Positions 17,776 through 29,800 of a stretch of DNA of 64,000 nt are shown in pieces. The position numbers were made by a program, and so were the translations under genes. The notes below the pieces were generated by a model that saw only the letters and a list, made by a program, of their open reading frames with translations, had not been told where the DNA came from and searched no databases. Source of the DNA: Mucilaginibacter saanensis (GTDB taxonomy: Bacteria; Bacteroidota; Bacteroidia; Sphingobacteriales; Sphingobacteriaceae); contig NZ_JACHBZ010000020.1 in the NCBI RefSeq assembly GCF_014200575.1, positions 1-64,000 on the forward strand, given 5' to 3'. Numbering within the stretch: position 1 is the first letter of the stretch; every line of letters starts with the position of its first letter.

Positions 17776-18882
17776 ATGAATAATAATGAACTGGCCACCA
17801 AGCCACACTATCCCATATTGGACGGCCTTCGTGGTGTCGCAGCCATTATCGTTGTTACCTTTCACCTGTGTGAGCCATTATCTACCAGTAATTTAGATAA
17901 ACTTGTTAATCACGGTTACCTGGCTGTCGATTTTTTCTTTTTATTGTCGGGTTTTGTGATAGGCTACGCTTATGACGACAGATGGAATAAAATGACGGTC
18001 GGGAGTTTCTTTAAACGCCGTATTGAACGTCTTCAACCAATGGTGGTTTTGGGGATGACCCTCGGTGCTATCGGATTCTATTTTACGGATTCTACGCTAT
18101 GGCCACTCATTCATACTATTCCTGTCTGGAAGATGCTACTGGTGATGCTGATCGGTTATACTATCCTTCCTGTCCCATTATCGCTTGATATACGTGGCTG
18201 GGAAGAGATGCACCCTCTGAATAGCGTGGGATGGTCATTGTTCTTCGAATACATTGCCAACATTCTTTACGCTACCTGGATCAGGAAATTTTCCAAAACG
18301 GCACTAAGTATCCTGGTCGGCATCGCTGCTATTGCGCTCGCACACATGGCAATCACGAACGGCGACGTCAGCGGTGGCTGGACACTGAATGTGGAACAGG
18401 TGCGTATTGGGCTAACCCGTACCATGTACCCTTTCTTTGCCGGTCTGCTACTTTCACGTGTAGTAAAACCGACTCAAATTAAAAATGCCTTTTTATGGTG
18501 CAGCCTTTTAGTAGCTATCGTACTTTATATGCCGCGCATTGGCGGCGCTGAGCATCTTTGGATGAACGGAATCTATGAATCTGTTTGCATCATTATCGTT
18601 TTCCCGCTTGTCGTATACCTTGGTGCAAGCGGCGTGCTGAAAACTCAAGGAGAGAACAGGATATGTAAATTTTTAGGTGATATATCCTATCCGCTTTATT
18701 TGGTACACTACCCACTGGTTTATTTTTACGTGGCCTGGATCAGCAATCATAAAGGGATAACCATCATACAGGCCTGGCCTTATGCGTTAGCTATTTTGAT
18801 TGGTGCAATTATCCTGGCGTATATCACTTTGAAATGGTACGACGAGCCAGTTCGTAAATGGTTACGGAAAAAGCTTGCGTAG
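17776..18882 (+). CDS. Acyltransferase 3 family membrane protein (OafA/YrhL-like)
   Basis: A 368-residue integral membrane protein with about ten hydrophobic segments. The start HYPILDGLRGVAAIIVVTFH has the conserved R and H of acyltransferase-3 proteins, followed by HGYLAVDFFFLLSGFVIGYAY. WSLFFEYIANILYA and GDISYPLYLVHYP are further family hallmarks. These enzymes O-acylate (often O-acetylate) surface polysaccharides, glycolipids or peptidoglycan. The acceptor is unknown and no glycan gene cluster adjoins. A hairpin follows at 19012. Confidence 0.93.
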   Translation: MNNNELATKPHYPILDGLRGVAAIIVVTFHLCEPLSTSNLDKLVNHGYLAVDFFFLLSGFVIGYAYDDRWNKMTVGSFFKRRIERLQPMVVLGMTLGAIGFYFTDSTLWPLIHTIPVWKMLLVMLIGYTILPVPLSLDIRGWEEMHPLNSVGWSLFFEYIANILYATWIRKFSKTALSILVGIAAIALAHMAITNGDVSGGWTLNVEQVRIGLTRTMYPFFAGLLLSRVVKPTQIKNAFLWCSLLVAIVLYMPRIGGAEHLWMNGIYESVCIIIVFPLVVYLGASGVLKTQGENRICKFLGDISYPLYLVHYPLVYFYVAWISNHKGITIIQAWPYALAILIGAIILAYITLKWYDEPVRKWLRKKLA

Positions 18883-19011
18883 CATCTCAAATCCTTTCGA
18901 ACATCGAATACAATTTTGTTAAACAAGCTGCTCAAAGGTCACTGTTGGCGCTTTAGCCTTTAAAAAGTATTCGTAACAAATCAATCCCAGATAAAAATGC
19001 ACTCCAAATAA

Positions 19012-19043
19012 AATGAGGCTATCCCTTTCGGGACAGCCTCATT
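19012..19043 (+). terminator. Hairpin terminator after the acyltransferase gene
   Basis: AATGAGGCTATCCC (19012-19025) pairs with GGGACAGCCTCATT (19030-19043) with one mismatch and a TTTC loop. There is no long T-run, but the position between two plus-strand genes fits a terminator. Confidence 0.65.
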
Positions 19044-19131
19044 GATCAATTTACGCAAAAAATAAAACCTTTATTTAAACATTTAAAGCTTAAAATCCTT
19101 TATAGCAGGATACATCAGCCTTAAGTATGTA

Positions 19132-20880
19132 ATGAAAAAACGCGCCATTTTATTTTTTACAGCCATAATTGCCTTTTTTGTTATCGGTTTTACTGTAATA
19201 GTTAAACAAAGCCAGCTGCCGGTTGCTGATAAAAATAACGGTGGATTATTTTTGCCCGGTAATTTTAAGGCTGTGGTAGTGGTTGATAGTCTTGTCGGCC
19301 GGGCACGCCATATTGCGGTGAACAGCAATGGCGATGTTTATGTGAAACTTCGTTTTCCTGATTCTACCGGAGGTAATGTGGCGCTGCGCGATACGAACCA
19401 CGATGGCAAGGCTGATATTATTAAAAAATTCGCCAATTACGAAGACAAGGGGAGTTATGGCACAGGTATGCGCATCCATAACGGTTACCTGTATTTTAGT
19501 TCGGAGATTAACGTATATCGTACCAAATTAAACCCGGCTACCTTGGTTCCGGATGGTGCGCTGGAGTTGATTGTACATGACACCAATGGCCCTCATGAAC
19601 ACGATGCCAAGCCAATTGCGTTTGATAATAAGGGGCACATGTTTGTGGCTTTCGGCGCCCCCTCTAACGCTTGCCAGGTGCAAAACAGGGTTCCCGGATC
19701 AAAAGGAATTGAGGGCTGCCCATTATTAAAGGAGTATGGCGGTATTTGGCGGTTTGATGAGGCAAAGCAAAATCAACAGCAAAAGGATGGCCTGCGCTAT
19801 GCCACGGGACTACGCAGCGTAGTGGCTATGGACTGGAATACGGCGGATAGCTGCCTGTACGTTGTAGCTCACGGTCGCGATGACCTGCGGCTGCAGTTCC
19901 CTAAAAAATTTAGTGCCTGGCAAAGTGCTGTATTACCAGCCGAAGAGTTTTTAAAAGTAAAACAAGGTACCGATGCCGGTTGGCCTTACTATTATTATGA
20001 CCCTATTAAAAAGAAGAAACTGTTAAACCCTGAATATGGCGGCGATGGCAAAAAAGAAGGGAATGGCGCTAAATACACACAACCCATTATGGCTTTCCAG
20101 GCACATTGGGCTCCTAATGACCTAATGTTTTATACCGGCAATCAGTTTCCTAAACGTTATAAGAACGGCGCATTTATTGCATTTCATGGATCAACCAATA
20201 GGTCACCTTATCCGCAGGCAGGTTTTTTTGTTTGCTTTGTACCGTTTAAAAACGGTAAGCCTTCAGGATCATGGGAAATTTTTGCTGACGGATTTTCTGG
20301 CCATAATACGGTGGTCAGTGTAAGCGATGCCGTTTACCGGCCAATGGGTGTTGCCATGGGCCCCGATGGTTCATTATATGTAAGTGATACCGAAAAGGGT
20401 AGGGTATGGCGCATATTTTACCAGGGCGACCGGACTAAATTTACAACTGCCCAGTTAGCTAAAATGGAATTGAGAAAGAAACTACCCGGGTTTAAACTGC
20501 CTGATGTAATGCGTAATAACCTGGCGAGCGGGATGCTAACCGGAGGTGCAAAAGTTTACGCCACGTATTGCGCAAATTGCCACCAGAAAAATGGTAAGGG
20601 TGATGGAAATCTTTTTCCACCGTTAAGTGGGTCTGAATGGGTAACGGGGGGGAAATACATGGAAAAGGACCTGGCCATAAGAGTATTACTTAATGGCCTC
20701 GAAGGTCCGGTTAAGGTTAAAAATGTACCTTATAATAGTGTGATGCCTAAACATAGCTTTTTAAGTGACACCCAGATTGCCCAGGTGCTCACCTATATCC
20801 GTAATAACTTTGGTAACAACAGTAGCCTGGTTACCGCATCGGAGGTTAAAAAAATACGGGCAGAGTTAGGAGTAAAATAG
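19132..20880 (+). CDS. PQQ-type sugar dehydrogenase fused to cytochrome c
   Basis: A 582-residue protein with an N-terminal membrane anchor or signal (about 5-25). Residues about 45-450 form a six-bladed propeller of the soluble glucose/sorbosone dehydrogenase type (PMGVAMGPDGSLYVSDTEKGRVWRIFY, HDTNGPHEHDAKPIAFDNKG). The C-terminal about 110 residues are a class I cytochrome c domain: heme motif CANCH (Cys480, Cys483, His484) and probable axial Met538 in NSVMPKHSF. It probably oxidises a sugar or polyol in the periplasm and passes electrons to its heme and then the respiratory chain. PQQ dependence is assumed from the family. It converges on the NACHT gene with a 17-bp gap. Confidence 0.88.
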   Translation: MKKRAILFFTAIIAFFVIGFTVIVKQSQLPVADKNNGGLFLPGNFKAVVVVDSLVGRARHIAVNSNGDVYVKLRFPDSTGGNVALRDTNHDGKADIIKKFANYEDKGSYGTGMRIHNGYLYFSSEINVYRTKLNPATLVPDGALELIVHDTNGPHEHDAKPIAFDNKGHMFVAFGAPSNACQVQNRVPGSKGIEGCPLLKEYGGIWRFDEAKQNQQQKDGLRYATGLRSVVAMDWNTADSCLYVVAHGRDDLRLQFPKKFSAWQSAVLPAEEFLKVKQGTDAGWPYYYYDPIKKKKLLNPEYGGDGKKEGNGAKYTQPIMAFQAHWAPNDLMFYTGNQFPKRYKNGAFIAFHGSTNRSPYPQAGFFVCFVPFKNGKPSGSWEIFADGFSGHNTVVSVSDAVYRPMGVAMGPDGSLYVSDTEKGRVWRIFYQGDRTKFTTAQLAKMELRKKLPGFKLPDVMRNNLASGMLTGGAKVYATYCANCHQKNGKGDGNLFPPLSGSEWVTGGKYMEKDLAIRVLLNGLEGPVKVKNVPYNSVMPKHSFLSDTQIAQVLTYIRNNFGNNSSLVTASEVKKIRAELGVK

Positions 20881-20897
20881 TTTTTCCAAATTTAAGC

Positions 20898-23471
20898 TTA
20901 GTGATTTACTTTTATTTTTTGGGCTATAACGCCTGCCTGGTTCTTTTGCCTTATAATCGCATCTGAATTTAAGCCGCATTCTCTTAATAATTTGCTCAGG
21001 TTATAGGCTACCTGCTTATATAATTGTGGATCAATATCCATCAATTGTTCGCTGCCTAAAATGGTTGCGGCTATAAATAATTTAGATAGCCTGTTTCCTG
21101 ATTCGTCAGAAACCTGATTTAAGCAATTTAAATATCCGTTGACGGCAGCGTAATCGGCGGTTAAGATGGCGCTTTTTATTTTCAGGCCATAAAACAATGA
21201 TTTCATAAAAGGAGTAAATAAATATTCCTCCTGTTTATATGATGCGGAAATGGTATCGTTGTTACTTAACAGCTCTGCACTGTTACCAAGCAAGAAGTGT
21301 GCATCAGATGCCGCTATTTTTGAAAAGAAATTGTATGTAAATGACGACTCAGCGCCTTGTTTGTTTATTTTATCAAGCGCATTCACAAATCGTAATGTTT
21401 TAACCGGCCTCTGGCATATAAAAGTAGCATAGGCAGCCAGTAAATAAACAAGATTGCTGGCCTTTTTATCATATATGCTCTCCTGCTGTTTAGGCGGGTT
21501 AAAATAAAAACGCGTTACTTCGGTAAAAAAATCTTTTCTGACCAAACCATATTTTAAGTATTGATATATGGCATTGAGGCAGTGTAATGGGTTTATAGCA
21601 AGCTGTTGAAAATAATGCTGCGGGAAGTTTTTAAGTTTCAACAAATAATCTTCCAGTTGTTTAAGGTCTAACTGAAGTACTGCTATGGTTGCCAGTGCGG
21701 TATAAGTAAGCGCTTTTTTATTGTCAGACAGTTCAAACTTCAGCAGCGTCTGTAATGCATTTTTATAATCAGCCTGAATTAATTCTAACCCAAAAAAGTA
21801 ATAAAATAAGCCGTCGCTACAATCCTGTTTAAAATAATTTACCGTTGCTTCGTTATTGGTCCCCCCAAAGCAAACCTTTTCGAGCAAGTCCCCTAAAAAA
21901 ATGATCAGATCTGATTTTTCTTTAGGATTAAGGGCCGTTTGTGCTAAAAGTTCAAAGCTTTCCTGTTGCCCGTTTTTCACCGCATGTATAATGCACCATT
22001 TTAATACCGGTAGTTTATGATCGCTATTATTAAAGGCATTATTGATTAATTTAATCAGGTGCAGATCAAACCGCTGATTATTATCGAGCAGTAGTTTTTT
22101 TGCGATGGTAAAGTGCAAAAAGTTATTATTACCAAACTGAACGATGGTTTTAAACTGAAAATCGCTGCTTGAGTTTATCTCTCTTAAAAATCCAATACTC
22201 AACAATTCGTTATAGGCATGACTGTATTGTTTTAGCAGGTCGTTGCATTTAAATTTATCCAGCTCATATACGGCACGTTTAAAATCCATTTCATCAACCA
22301 GGCCCTTCAGCAATAATATTTTTTCGGTTGCGTAATGTCCCAGGTAAACTTTATTCAATATAAATATAGAGATCAGCTCATAGATGCATATATGATCAAT
22401 ATTGTTCAGCGAGAAATCATTTTTATGCTGCTTGTAGTAAAACTGAAAATATAAGGGATGATTAAAGTTGTTGGCTACATCAATAGCTATAAAGTTTTCT
22501 ATGCCGGGATTTATGGTTCGGCACAATTCTTTGATCTCCTGTATATTAAATAAGGGTACGTTGGTAGTTAGGTCGTGGTCCGTTATAAAGCCGGTGAACC
22601 AGTCATTTAAACCAAACTCCATGCTGTGCTTATTATTGATCCAGTTAGCAGATCGCATGGTTAACACCAGTTTAAACCAGTCATGCGACTGATAAAAGGA
22701 GAAAATGTCCATCAGCTGGGTAAGTACCAGCTCAAACTGGTCATTTTTGAACATGTGTTCGTCAAAGCCGTCAATAATAAGATAAAACCGGCCCCCATTG
22801 CGTTTATTGATATCAAACAGGGCTTCAATATCATCTTCCTGCGAGTAGCCAAGCAGGGCCAGCAGCCAATCGTTAAGATCGCGGCCGCTTAAAAATACAT
22901 TCATTAAGGCGCTACTGCTAAAGAACAAAATAATATCATTGCTATCCGAGTCCAGTTTTTCATCTATCCAATGGCAAAGGCCAATAGTTTTTCCATAGCC
23001 AGACGGCGCCGCAAATACGGTTGCAGTATAATCGCCCCTTAAAAACTCTTCGAAATGATCATCAATGAATTTACGGCGTATAGTTTGATTAAAAGGAATA
23101 CCCGACCGGTTTTTTAATGCCTGTAAGGTAAAGTGAGTGATTTTTGCAGCACTGTTGCTCAGTATTTTCCAGTCAACATGCTCGTTTTGCAATTTTGAAG
23201 CTGGTGCACCCTCCTGATCGCAAAAATCATCCCAGCCCTCAAAGCCGCAGTATTTAGCCAACACATCAATAGTGAACAATGAGGGTTTGAATTTACTGTA
23301 TGCAAATCCGTAAACCCTTTTTAATGTGGTTTCACTTACGGTTAGTTTTGTTTTATTATAAATATGTAATGCAAGTGCCTTGCAGTCACCCGGTGTGATA
23401 CTTCTGATGTTGGCAATAGTAAGTACACGGGATTTCAACGTTTCAAATTGAACTGGTGAAAAGGATATCAT
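20898..23471 (-). CDS. NACHT/STAND-type ATPase with N-terminal Bacteroidota HTH-like domain
   Basis: An 857-residue protein from the ATG at 23469-23471; the frame extends to a TTG at 23576, but that extension is Asn-rich and non-conserved in look. Residues about 5-85 (DCKALALHI...SETTLKRVYGF...LFTIDVLAKYCGFEGWDDFC) match a small N-terminal module common in Bacteroidota regulators and NTPases. The NTPase follows: Walker A APSGYGKT (Gly158-Thr162), Walker B YLIIDGFDE (Asp234-Glu238), which is the NACHT-style acidic cluster, and a sensor-like LVLTMRS. The C-terminal half (about 380-857) is helical and TPR/HEAT-like. Such STAND proteins act as switches in signalling, and bacterial NACHT proteins can be antiphage. 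The trigger and output here are unknown. It is divergent from the giant adhesin gene. Confidence 0.75.
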   Translation of the reverse strand: MISFSPVQFETLKSRVLTIANIRSITPGDCKALALHIYNKTKLTVSETTLKRVYGFAYSKFKPSLFTIDVLAKYCGFEGWDDFCDQEGAPASKLQNEHVDWKILSNSAAKITHFTLQALKNRSGIPFNQTIRRKFIDDHFEEFLRGDYTATVFAAPSGYGKTIGLCHWIDEKLDSDSNDIILFFSSSALMNVFLSGRDLNDWLLALLGYSQEDDIEALFDINKRNGGRFYLIIDGFDEHMFKNDQFELVLTQLMDIFSFYQSHDWFKLVLTMRSANWINNKHSMEFGLNDWFTGFITDHDLTTNVPLFNIQEIKELCRTINPGIENFIAIDVANNFNHPLYFQFYYKQHKNDFSLNNIDHICIYELISIFILNKVYLGHYATEKILLLKGLVDEMDFKRAVYELDKFKCNDLLKQYSHAYNELLSIGFLREINSSSDFQFKTIVQFGNNNFLHFTIAKKLLLDNNQRFDLHLIKLINNAFNNSDHKLPVLKWCIIHAVKNGQQESFELLAQTALNPKEKSDLIIFLGDLLEKVCFGGTNNEATVNYFKQDCSDGLFYYFFGLELIQADYKNALQTLLKFELSDNKKALTYTALATIAVLQLDLKQLEDYLLKLKNFPQHYFQQLAINPLHCLNAIYQYLKYGLVRKDFFTEVTRFYFNPPKQQESIYDKKASNLVYLLAAYATFICQRPVKTLRFVNALDKINKQGAESSFTYNFFSKIAASDAHFLLGNSAELLSNNDTISASYKQEEYLFTPFMKSLFYGLKIKSAILTADYAAVNGYLNCLNQVSDESGNRLSKLFIAATILGSEQLMDIDPQLYKQVAYNLSKLLRECGLNSDAIIRQKNQAGVIAQKIKVNH

Positions 23472-23816
23472 AGGCTCAAACAATTTAGGTTCGTTATTTA
23501 CGCAATTAGTCTTAAATAGGTTGTTGTTATTCGCACAATTAATGTGACTGTTATTATTATACGGTGGTAATATCAATTAATGTTGCAATCATATTTTGTA
23601 TAAATAATGGGTTTTAACTGTGTTTTGCTGTACTTACGAAAACTGTAGAGCTTTAGGTTTTAAGATAATATTTAATGAACAAAATGAACAATATTTTAAT
23701 AAATGAATATATTTTAAGCCGACCTAAATAAGTGAATAAGATGTATTGGGGATATTCTTCAAGTGCTGTGTAGTTTTGAATGTGTAACTATTTACACCTA
23801 CCTTAACTATATTTGC
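23472..23816. other. Divergent promoter region, NACHT gene and adhesin operon
   Basis: About 345 bp of very AT-rich DNA with no gene. It must carry both divergent promoters. A TATATTTG string at 23808-23815 matches the -7 box but ends one base before the adhesin ATG, so I do not assign it. Confidence 0.5.
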
Positions 23817-26800
23817 ATGAAAACCTTTACCTTTTATAGCAGGTACATAATAGTGTTATGCCTGTTATTGTGTGCTACCAGCAAAATCTTCGGACAACGG
23901 CATTTTGCAACTACCCAGCAAAGCGGTTCAACAGGTTTACTTTGTTTAGGCTGTGTAGTTACCAACCAGGGAAATGCCGTTGATGGAAATCTGCAATCTT
24001 ATTCTGTTTTAAACGTACCGGTTGCTCTGTTGGCTTCAACCTACCAGGAATTGATATTTCCTGCCGGACCGGTTGCCGCCAATACACCTTTAACCATTAA
24101 ATTAGGAACTGGTGATAACCTGCTTGATGTAACCGCCCTTGGTGGTGTTGTTGTAACTCCATATAATGGTAGTACAGCCGGTACTCCGGTTACTGCTGCT
24201 ACGCTGGCGAGTGTTGCCAGCAGCAATAATCAGTTAGAGCTGATATTTTCGCCAACGCAGGCTTATGACAGGGTAAGGGTAACACTTAGCGGAGGCCTTT
24301 TAGGTGCTTTAAGCAGTATATATTTATACGATGCTTTTTATACTACTCCCGGGCCAGCTATTTGTAATACTGCTTATGATGAATTGCATGGCATATCATC
24401 TGCCCTGCTTGGTCTTGGTTTAAATGTAGGTGGAGTTGCAAATCCTCAAAATGCTATAGATGGTAATATTAATACAGCATCAACATTAAATGCAGGCGTT
24501 GGCGCACTGGGTGCCTACGCACAGCAAACTATCATTTTTCAGTCGTCATCAATAGTTGGCGATTCTGTACGTTTAACCTTATCTATTCCGAAAGCGCTGC
24601 TTGATGTCGGCGTTTTATCAAACATAGCCATATCAACATTTAACGGTAATACTAATAATAATGATACCCAGACATTAAATGCCTCGTTATTGCGTTTGCG
24701 ACTGCTCGATCTCACGAATAACCGGCAGCGGTTAACTGTTACGTATGCTCCCACAAAGGTATTTGACCGGGTTCAGCTCCGGTTGGGCGGCGTAGCCAGT
24801 GTATTATCAACCCTTGATCTTTACGAAGGCGAAGTTGTTATACCTAAACCTATTATAAAAATTAATAACGTAGCTGTAACTGATGCTACTTTGTGTGCAG
24901 GCAGCACTATTACCTTAACAGCCACATCAAATGCACCGGGTACTACATTTAACTGGTATACCCAGGCAAGCGGTGGTACAGCGTTATCAACCGTAGCTGC
25001 ATTTACTACACCAGCCTTAGCGGCAACCACTACTTATTATGTATCGGCAACACGCACGGGTTGTGCTACGGCTTCAGATCGTACTCCGATTGTTGTAACG
25101 GTGAGCCAAATACCAGCAGCACCTGTTGTTTCCAATGCCAATGTTACTGTATGTCCCGGCTCGTCAGCCATATTTGCGGCACAGGCCGTAACCGGAGTTA
25201 CCGTTAACTGGTATGCAAATGCAACCGGTGGTACTCCTTTATTTACAGGTAATAATTATACTACAGCTGCCTTAACTGCAACCACCAGTTTTTATGCCGA
25301 GGCTGTAGCCGGCGGTACTTGTGTAAGTACAACGCGTACCAAGGTAACCGCAACCATAAGCCCATTACCGGCAACACCAACATTAACCGCTGCCAATGCA
25401 ACCATTTGCGATGGCGATGTAGCGGTGTTATCCATTTCAAATCCGGTAGCAGGCCAAACATACAATTGGTATAGTACCGCCACTGGTGGTACTTCCGTGT
25501 TTACAGGAACAAACTTTACCAGCGCTGCCTTACATGCCAACACCATTTATTATGCCGAAGCTGTAAATGCATCAGGTTGCGCAAGCAGTAGCCGCGTTCA
25601 GGCAACAGTTACAGTACAGCCTAAACCGGCAGATCCTGTTCTGGCTATAAATAACTCAACGGTAAGTGCCGGGCAAACAGCTACTATTACGGTAACCAAT
25701 GCACAAACTGGTATTACTTATAACTGGTATACTTCGGCTGCTGCAGCTACGCCGGTTTTTACAGGTAACCCTTTTTTAACACCTCAACTGTTCAGCAATA
25801 CTACTTATTACGTATCGGCTGTTAACAGCACGGGTTGTCAGTCTGTAAACCGTACGGCGATAACCATTAATGTAACTATCAATAATAATTCGCCATGTAC
25901 GTTTGCTAATCAGCAATCAGCTTCGGTAAATGGCTTATGCGTATTATGTACTGTTACAAATGATGCCCTGGCAGCCGATGCCGATACAACAACCGCATCA
26001 ACCATCAGCGTACCTGTTGGTTTGTTAGGCGGATCTGCTTCGCAAACCCTGCAATTTCAGCAACCAGGTTTTAAAGGTGATACCGTTAAGCTTGTACTTC
26101 AAACTCCCGTAGGCCTGGCCGATGTTAGCTTGCTGGGTAGTATACAGGTAGCACTTTATAACGGTACTACACTGGTAGGTAACTATGCACTCAATAATTC
26201 ATTGATCACTTTAAGGTTATTAGGTGCCGGCAACCGCTACGCAGTATATATACCAGCTGTTGGAAGTTATGACCGTGTTCAGGTTACCCTTAACTCAGGT
26301 GCAGCAACTTTATTAACGTCGTTAAAAATTTATTACGCTATACAGCAATATCCTAAACCTGTATTTAACCCGGTAGCTCCCGAAATTTGTAAAGGTAGTA
26401 CTGCTGCTATCAATATTACATCACCTACTCCTGCAAACGGAACTTTTAAATGGTACACTACACCAACAGGTGGCACAGCCTTAACTACTGGCACAAGTTT
26501 CACCACACCGGCATTAACGGCTAACACGACTTATTATGTAGAGTATAGCCGTAACGGCAGCTGCGTTAGTCCAGTACGCACCCCGGTGCAGGTTATTGTT
26601 GACGATCCACCGGCGAAACCTGTGGTAACGCCTGCAAATGCAACTATCCTTGCCGGACAAACAACTACCCTTAAGGCTACAGTTGTTAACAACGCAACTA
26701 TAAAATGGTATACCGTAGCAACCGGCGGAACTCCTGTATTTACAGGCAGTACCTTTACTACTCCCGTATTAAACGCCAATACAACTTATTATGCAGAAGC

Positions 26801-29800
26801 ATCATTAGGCAGTTGCGTATCGCCAGACAGAACTGCGGTACCTGTAACGGTGACCCCGGTAGTAATACCTGACGTATCCGTTAATCCGCCAACTCAGTCT
26901 GTTAACGCAGGTACATCAGGTACCATAACAGCAAGTTCAACCAGTGCGGGTGCAACCTTTAACTGGTATACAACCCCAACCGGGGGTACACCTGTATTTA
27001 CCGGTGCAACTTTTGTAACTCCATCGGTATTTACCAATACAACTTATTATGCCGAAGCTGTTGTAACAGCCACGGGAGCAAAATCAGCCACCAGGGCAGT
27101 TGCCGTAGTTAACGTAAATACTATTGGTACTGATCCGGTACTTTGCGATGCCGCTACAACACAAAGTAATGTAACCAGCGGATTGTTATGTGTGCTGTGC
27201 GGAGTTGCTAACCCGGGCGGATCGGTTGATAATAACCGAAATTCATTCTCACAGCTGAATGTGCCGATAGGTTTACTGGGCGGTTATGCACAGCAAACAC
27301 TTACTTTTCCGGTAACTGCTGCCGCAGGAGACAGTGTAATACTGGAACTGGGTATTCCAGGGTCATTGGCCAGTGTGGGAGTACTTTCGCAAATTAATAT
27401 TGCCACTTATAATGGTGCTACCTTTAATAATGATCGCTTTGCAGTAAATGGTTCTTTACTGAGCATTACCTTGCTGAACGGTACAAGCCGGTTCAGAGTT
27501 GCCTTTAAAGCACAGGCTGCTTTTAACAATGTTGAGGTTAGATTAAACTCAGGCGTTGCCGGCGTGTTAAGTGGCTTAAATATTTATGATGCCAGGTTAG
27601 CAGTAGCATCACCGGTTATCAGTGTTGCAAATGTGGCTACCTGCCAGGGAACAACTGCCACTTTAGCGGCCACAGTACCTGCCAACGTAACTGTTAAATG
27701 GTATACTACCGCAACCGGCGGTACAGCGGTATTTACCGGTGCAACATTTGTTACCCCGGCATTAACTGCCAATACAACTTACTATGCCGAAGCCAGCCGC
27801 ACAGCTGATGGTTGTGCTCAGAGTGTACGCACACCGGCTACAGTTACTATTACCCCGGCCCCAGCCGCACCGGTTGTCGCCGTACCAACCACTACTGTAT
27901 GCGTTGGTCAACCAGCTATTTTTACAGCGCAGGCTGTTAGTGGCGTTACCTTTAACTGGTATGCAAATGCAACCGGCGGTGCAACACTATTTACAGGTTC
28001 ACAATTTACTACTCCGGCGTTAACTACCGCTGTTTCTTATTATGTAGAGGCTACTTCAGGTACTTGCGGTAATTCAACCCGTACCAAGGTAACTGCAAAT
28101 GTAACAGCAGCGCCAACCGTGCCTGTGGTATCACAAACCCCGGTACAAACCTGTGCTGGTTCATCAGCGGTATTAGTTGCAACATCAGCTCAACCAGGTG
28201 TTACCTTTAACTGGTATACTACTGCAACAGGTGGTACGCCGGTATTTACAGGAAATCAATATACTACGCCGGCATTAACTGCCAGTACATCATATTACGT
28301 TGAATCTGCGTCGACAGGGGGCTGCACCAGTTCAACAAGGGCAAAAGCGGATGTGTCGGTTAATCCGACACCCGTTGCGCCCACTATTGCTGTTACTCCA
28401 GCCGGCGGACAGATCACTTCCGGCCAAACAGCAACTTTAACAGCATCATCAACTACTGCAGGTGTAACCTTTAAATGGTACTCATCTTCATCAGGCGGTA
28501 CCCCGGTGTTTACAGGTTCGCCATTTACAACACCTGCGTTAACATCAAACACTACTTATTATGTTGAGGCTTCAACAGCAGCAGGTTGTACAAGTACTAC
28601 ACGTACACCGGTAACTGTAACAGTTAATCCGATATTCTCAACTTCGTGCGATTTTGCATCAACACAAACTTTTGATGTGAACGGCGGCCTGCTTTGCATA
28701 GGCTGTGCGGTAAATACACCAGACAATTCTGTTGATAGCGACACTACTAACTACAGCCAGTTATCTGTACCAATAGGTTTGGTTGGATCAAACGTATCAC
28801 AAAAATTAATTTTTGGCGATGCAGGAGTTGTTGGTGATACAGTAACCGTAAAAATTGCGGTGCCTGCAAGCCTGGCTACTGTTGGCGTTTTAAATCAATT
28901 ACAAATAGCTTCATTTAACGGATCAACCTATAATAATGACCGTGTTAATTTAAGCAGCAGCCTGTTAAAACTGGTACTCCTATCCGGTGGACAAACTGCA
29001 TTGATTAAATTTGCACCGAAAACTGCATTTGATCGTGTCGAGATCAGATTTAACGGTGCTTTAGCATCAGTGTTCAATACACTCAATATCTATTATGCCA
29101 CCAAACAGGTAGAAGTACCAAAACTGGCCGCTAATGCTGTAAATATTTGCTCAGGCAGTACGGCTACCTTCACAGTTAGCAATGCCCGTGCAGGTGTAGC
29201 TTATAAATGGTATACTTCGGCAACCGGTGGTGCTGCCGTACATACCGGATCAACATTTACTACTGCTGCATTAACAGCAACTACTACTTATTATGTAGAG
29301 AGCAGCCGTTCAATAAGCGGATGTGCTAATCCTAACAGGGTGGCTGCAACGGCCAATGTTACACCGGCACCGGTTAACCCGGTTCTGGCACAGGCATCGG
29401 TACAGGCTTGTTCTGGTTCACCAGCAGTGTTAACCGTTTCGCCAATCCAGACAGGTGTTATTTATAACTGGTATACAGCTGCAACCGGTGGAACTCCTTT
29501 ATTTACCGGTGCCCAGTTTACAACACCGGTACTAACTGCCAATACTTCTTATTATGTAGAAGCATCTTCAAGTTCATGCGTTAGCCCGGCCCGTACCAAG
29601 GCCGATGTAATAGTTAACCCTGTACCGGTGGCACCAACTGTTGCGGTAAATCCGGCAGGAGGTCATATTACCACAGGTGCAACCGCTACTTTGACAGCCA
29701 GCTCGGCTACTGCGGGTGTCATATTTAAATGGTACAGTACAGCAACCGGCGGAACGGCCATATTTACCGGCTCTGTATTTACAACTCCGCCTTTAAATGC

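Noticed and set aside
23472..23576. Longer N-terminus of the NACHT protein from a TTG
   Set aside because: The extra 35 residues are Asn-rich and unlike a folded start; the ATG at 23469-23471 opens directly on the recognisable domain.
23808..23815. TATATTTG as promoter -7 box of the adhesin operon
   Set aside because: It ends one base before the chosen ATG, which would place the transcript start inside the coding sequence, and no -33 box is found at 19-21 nt.
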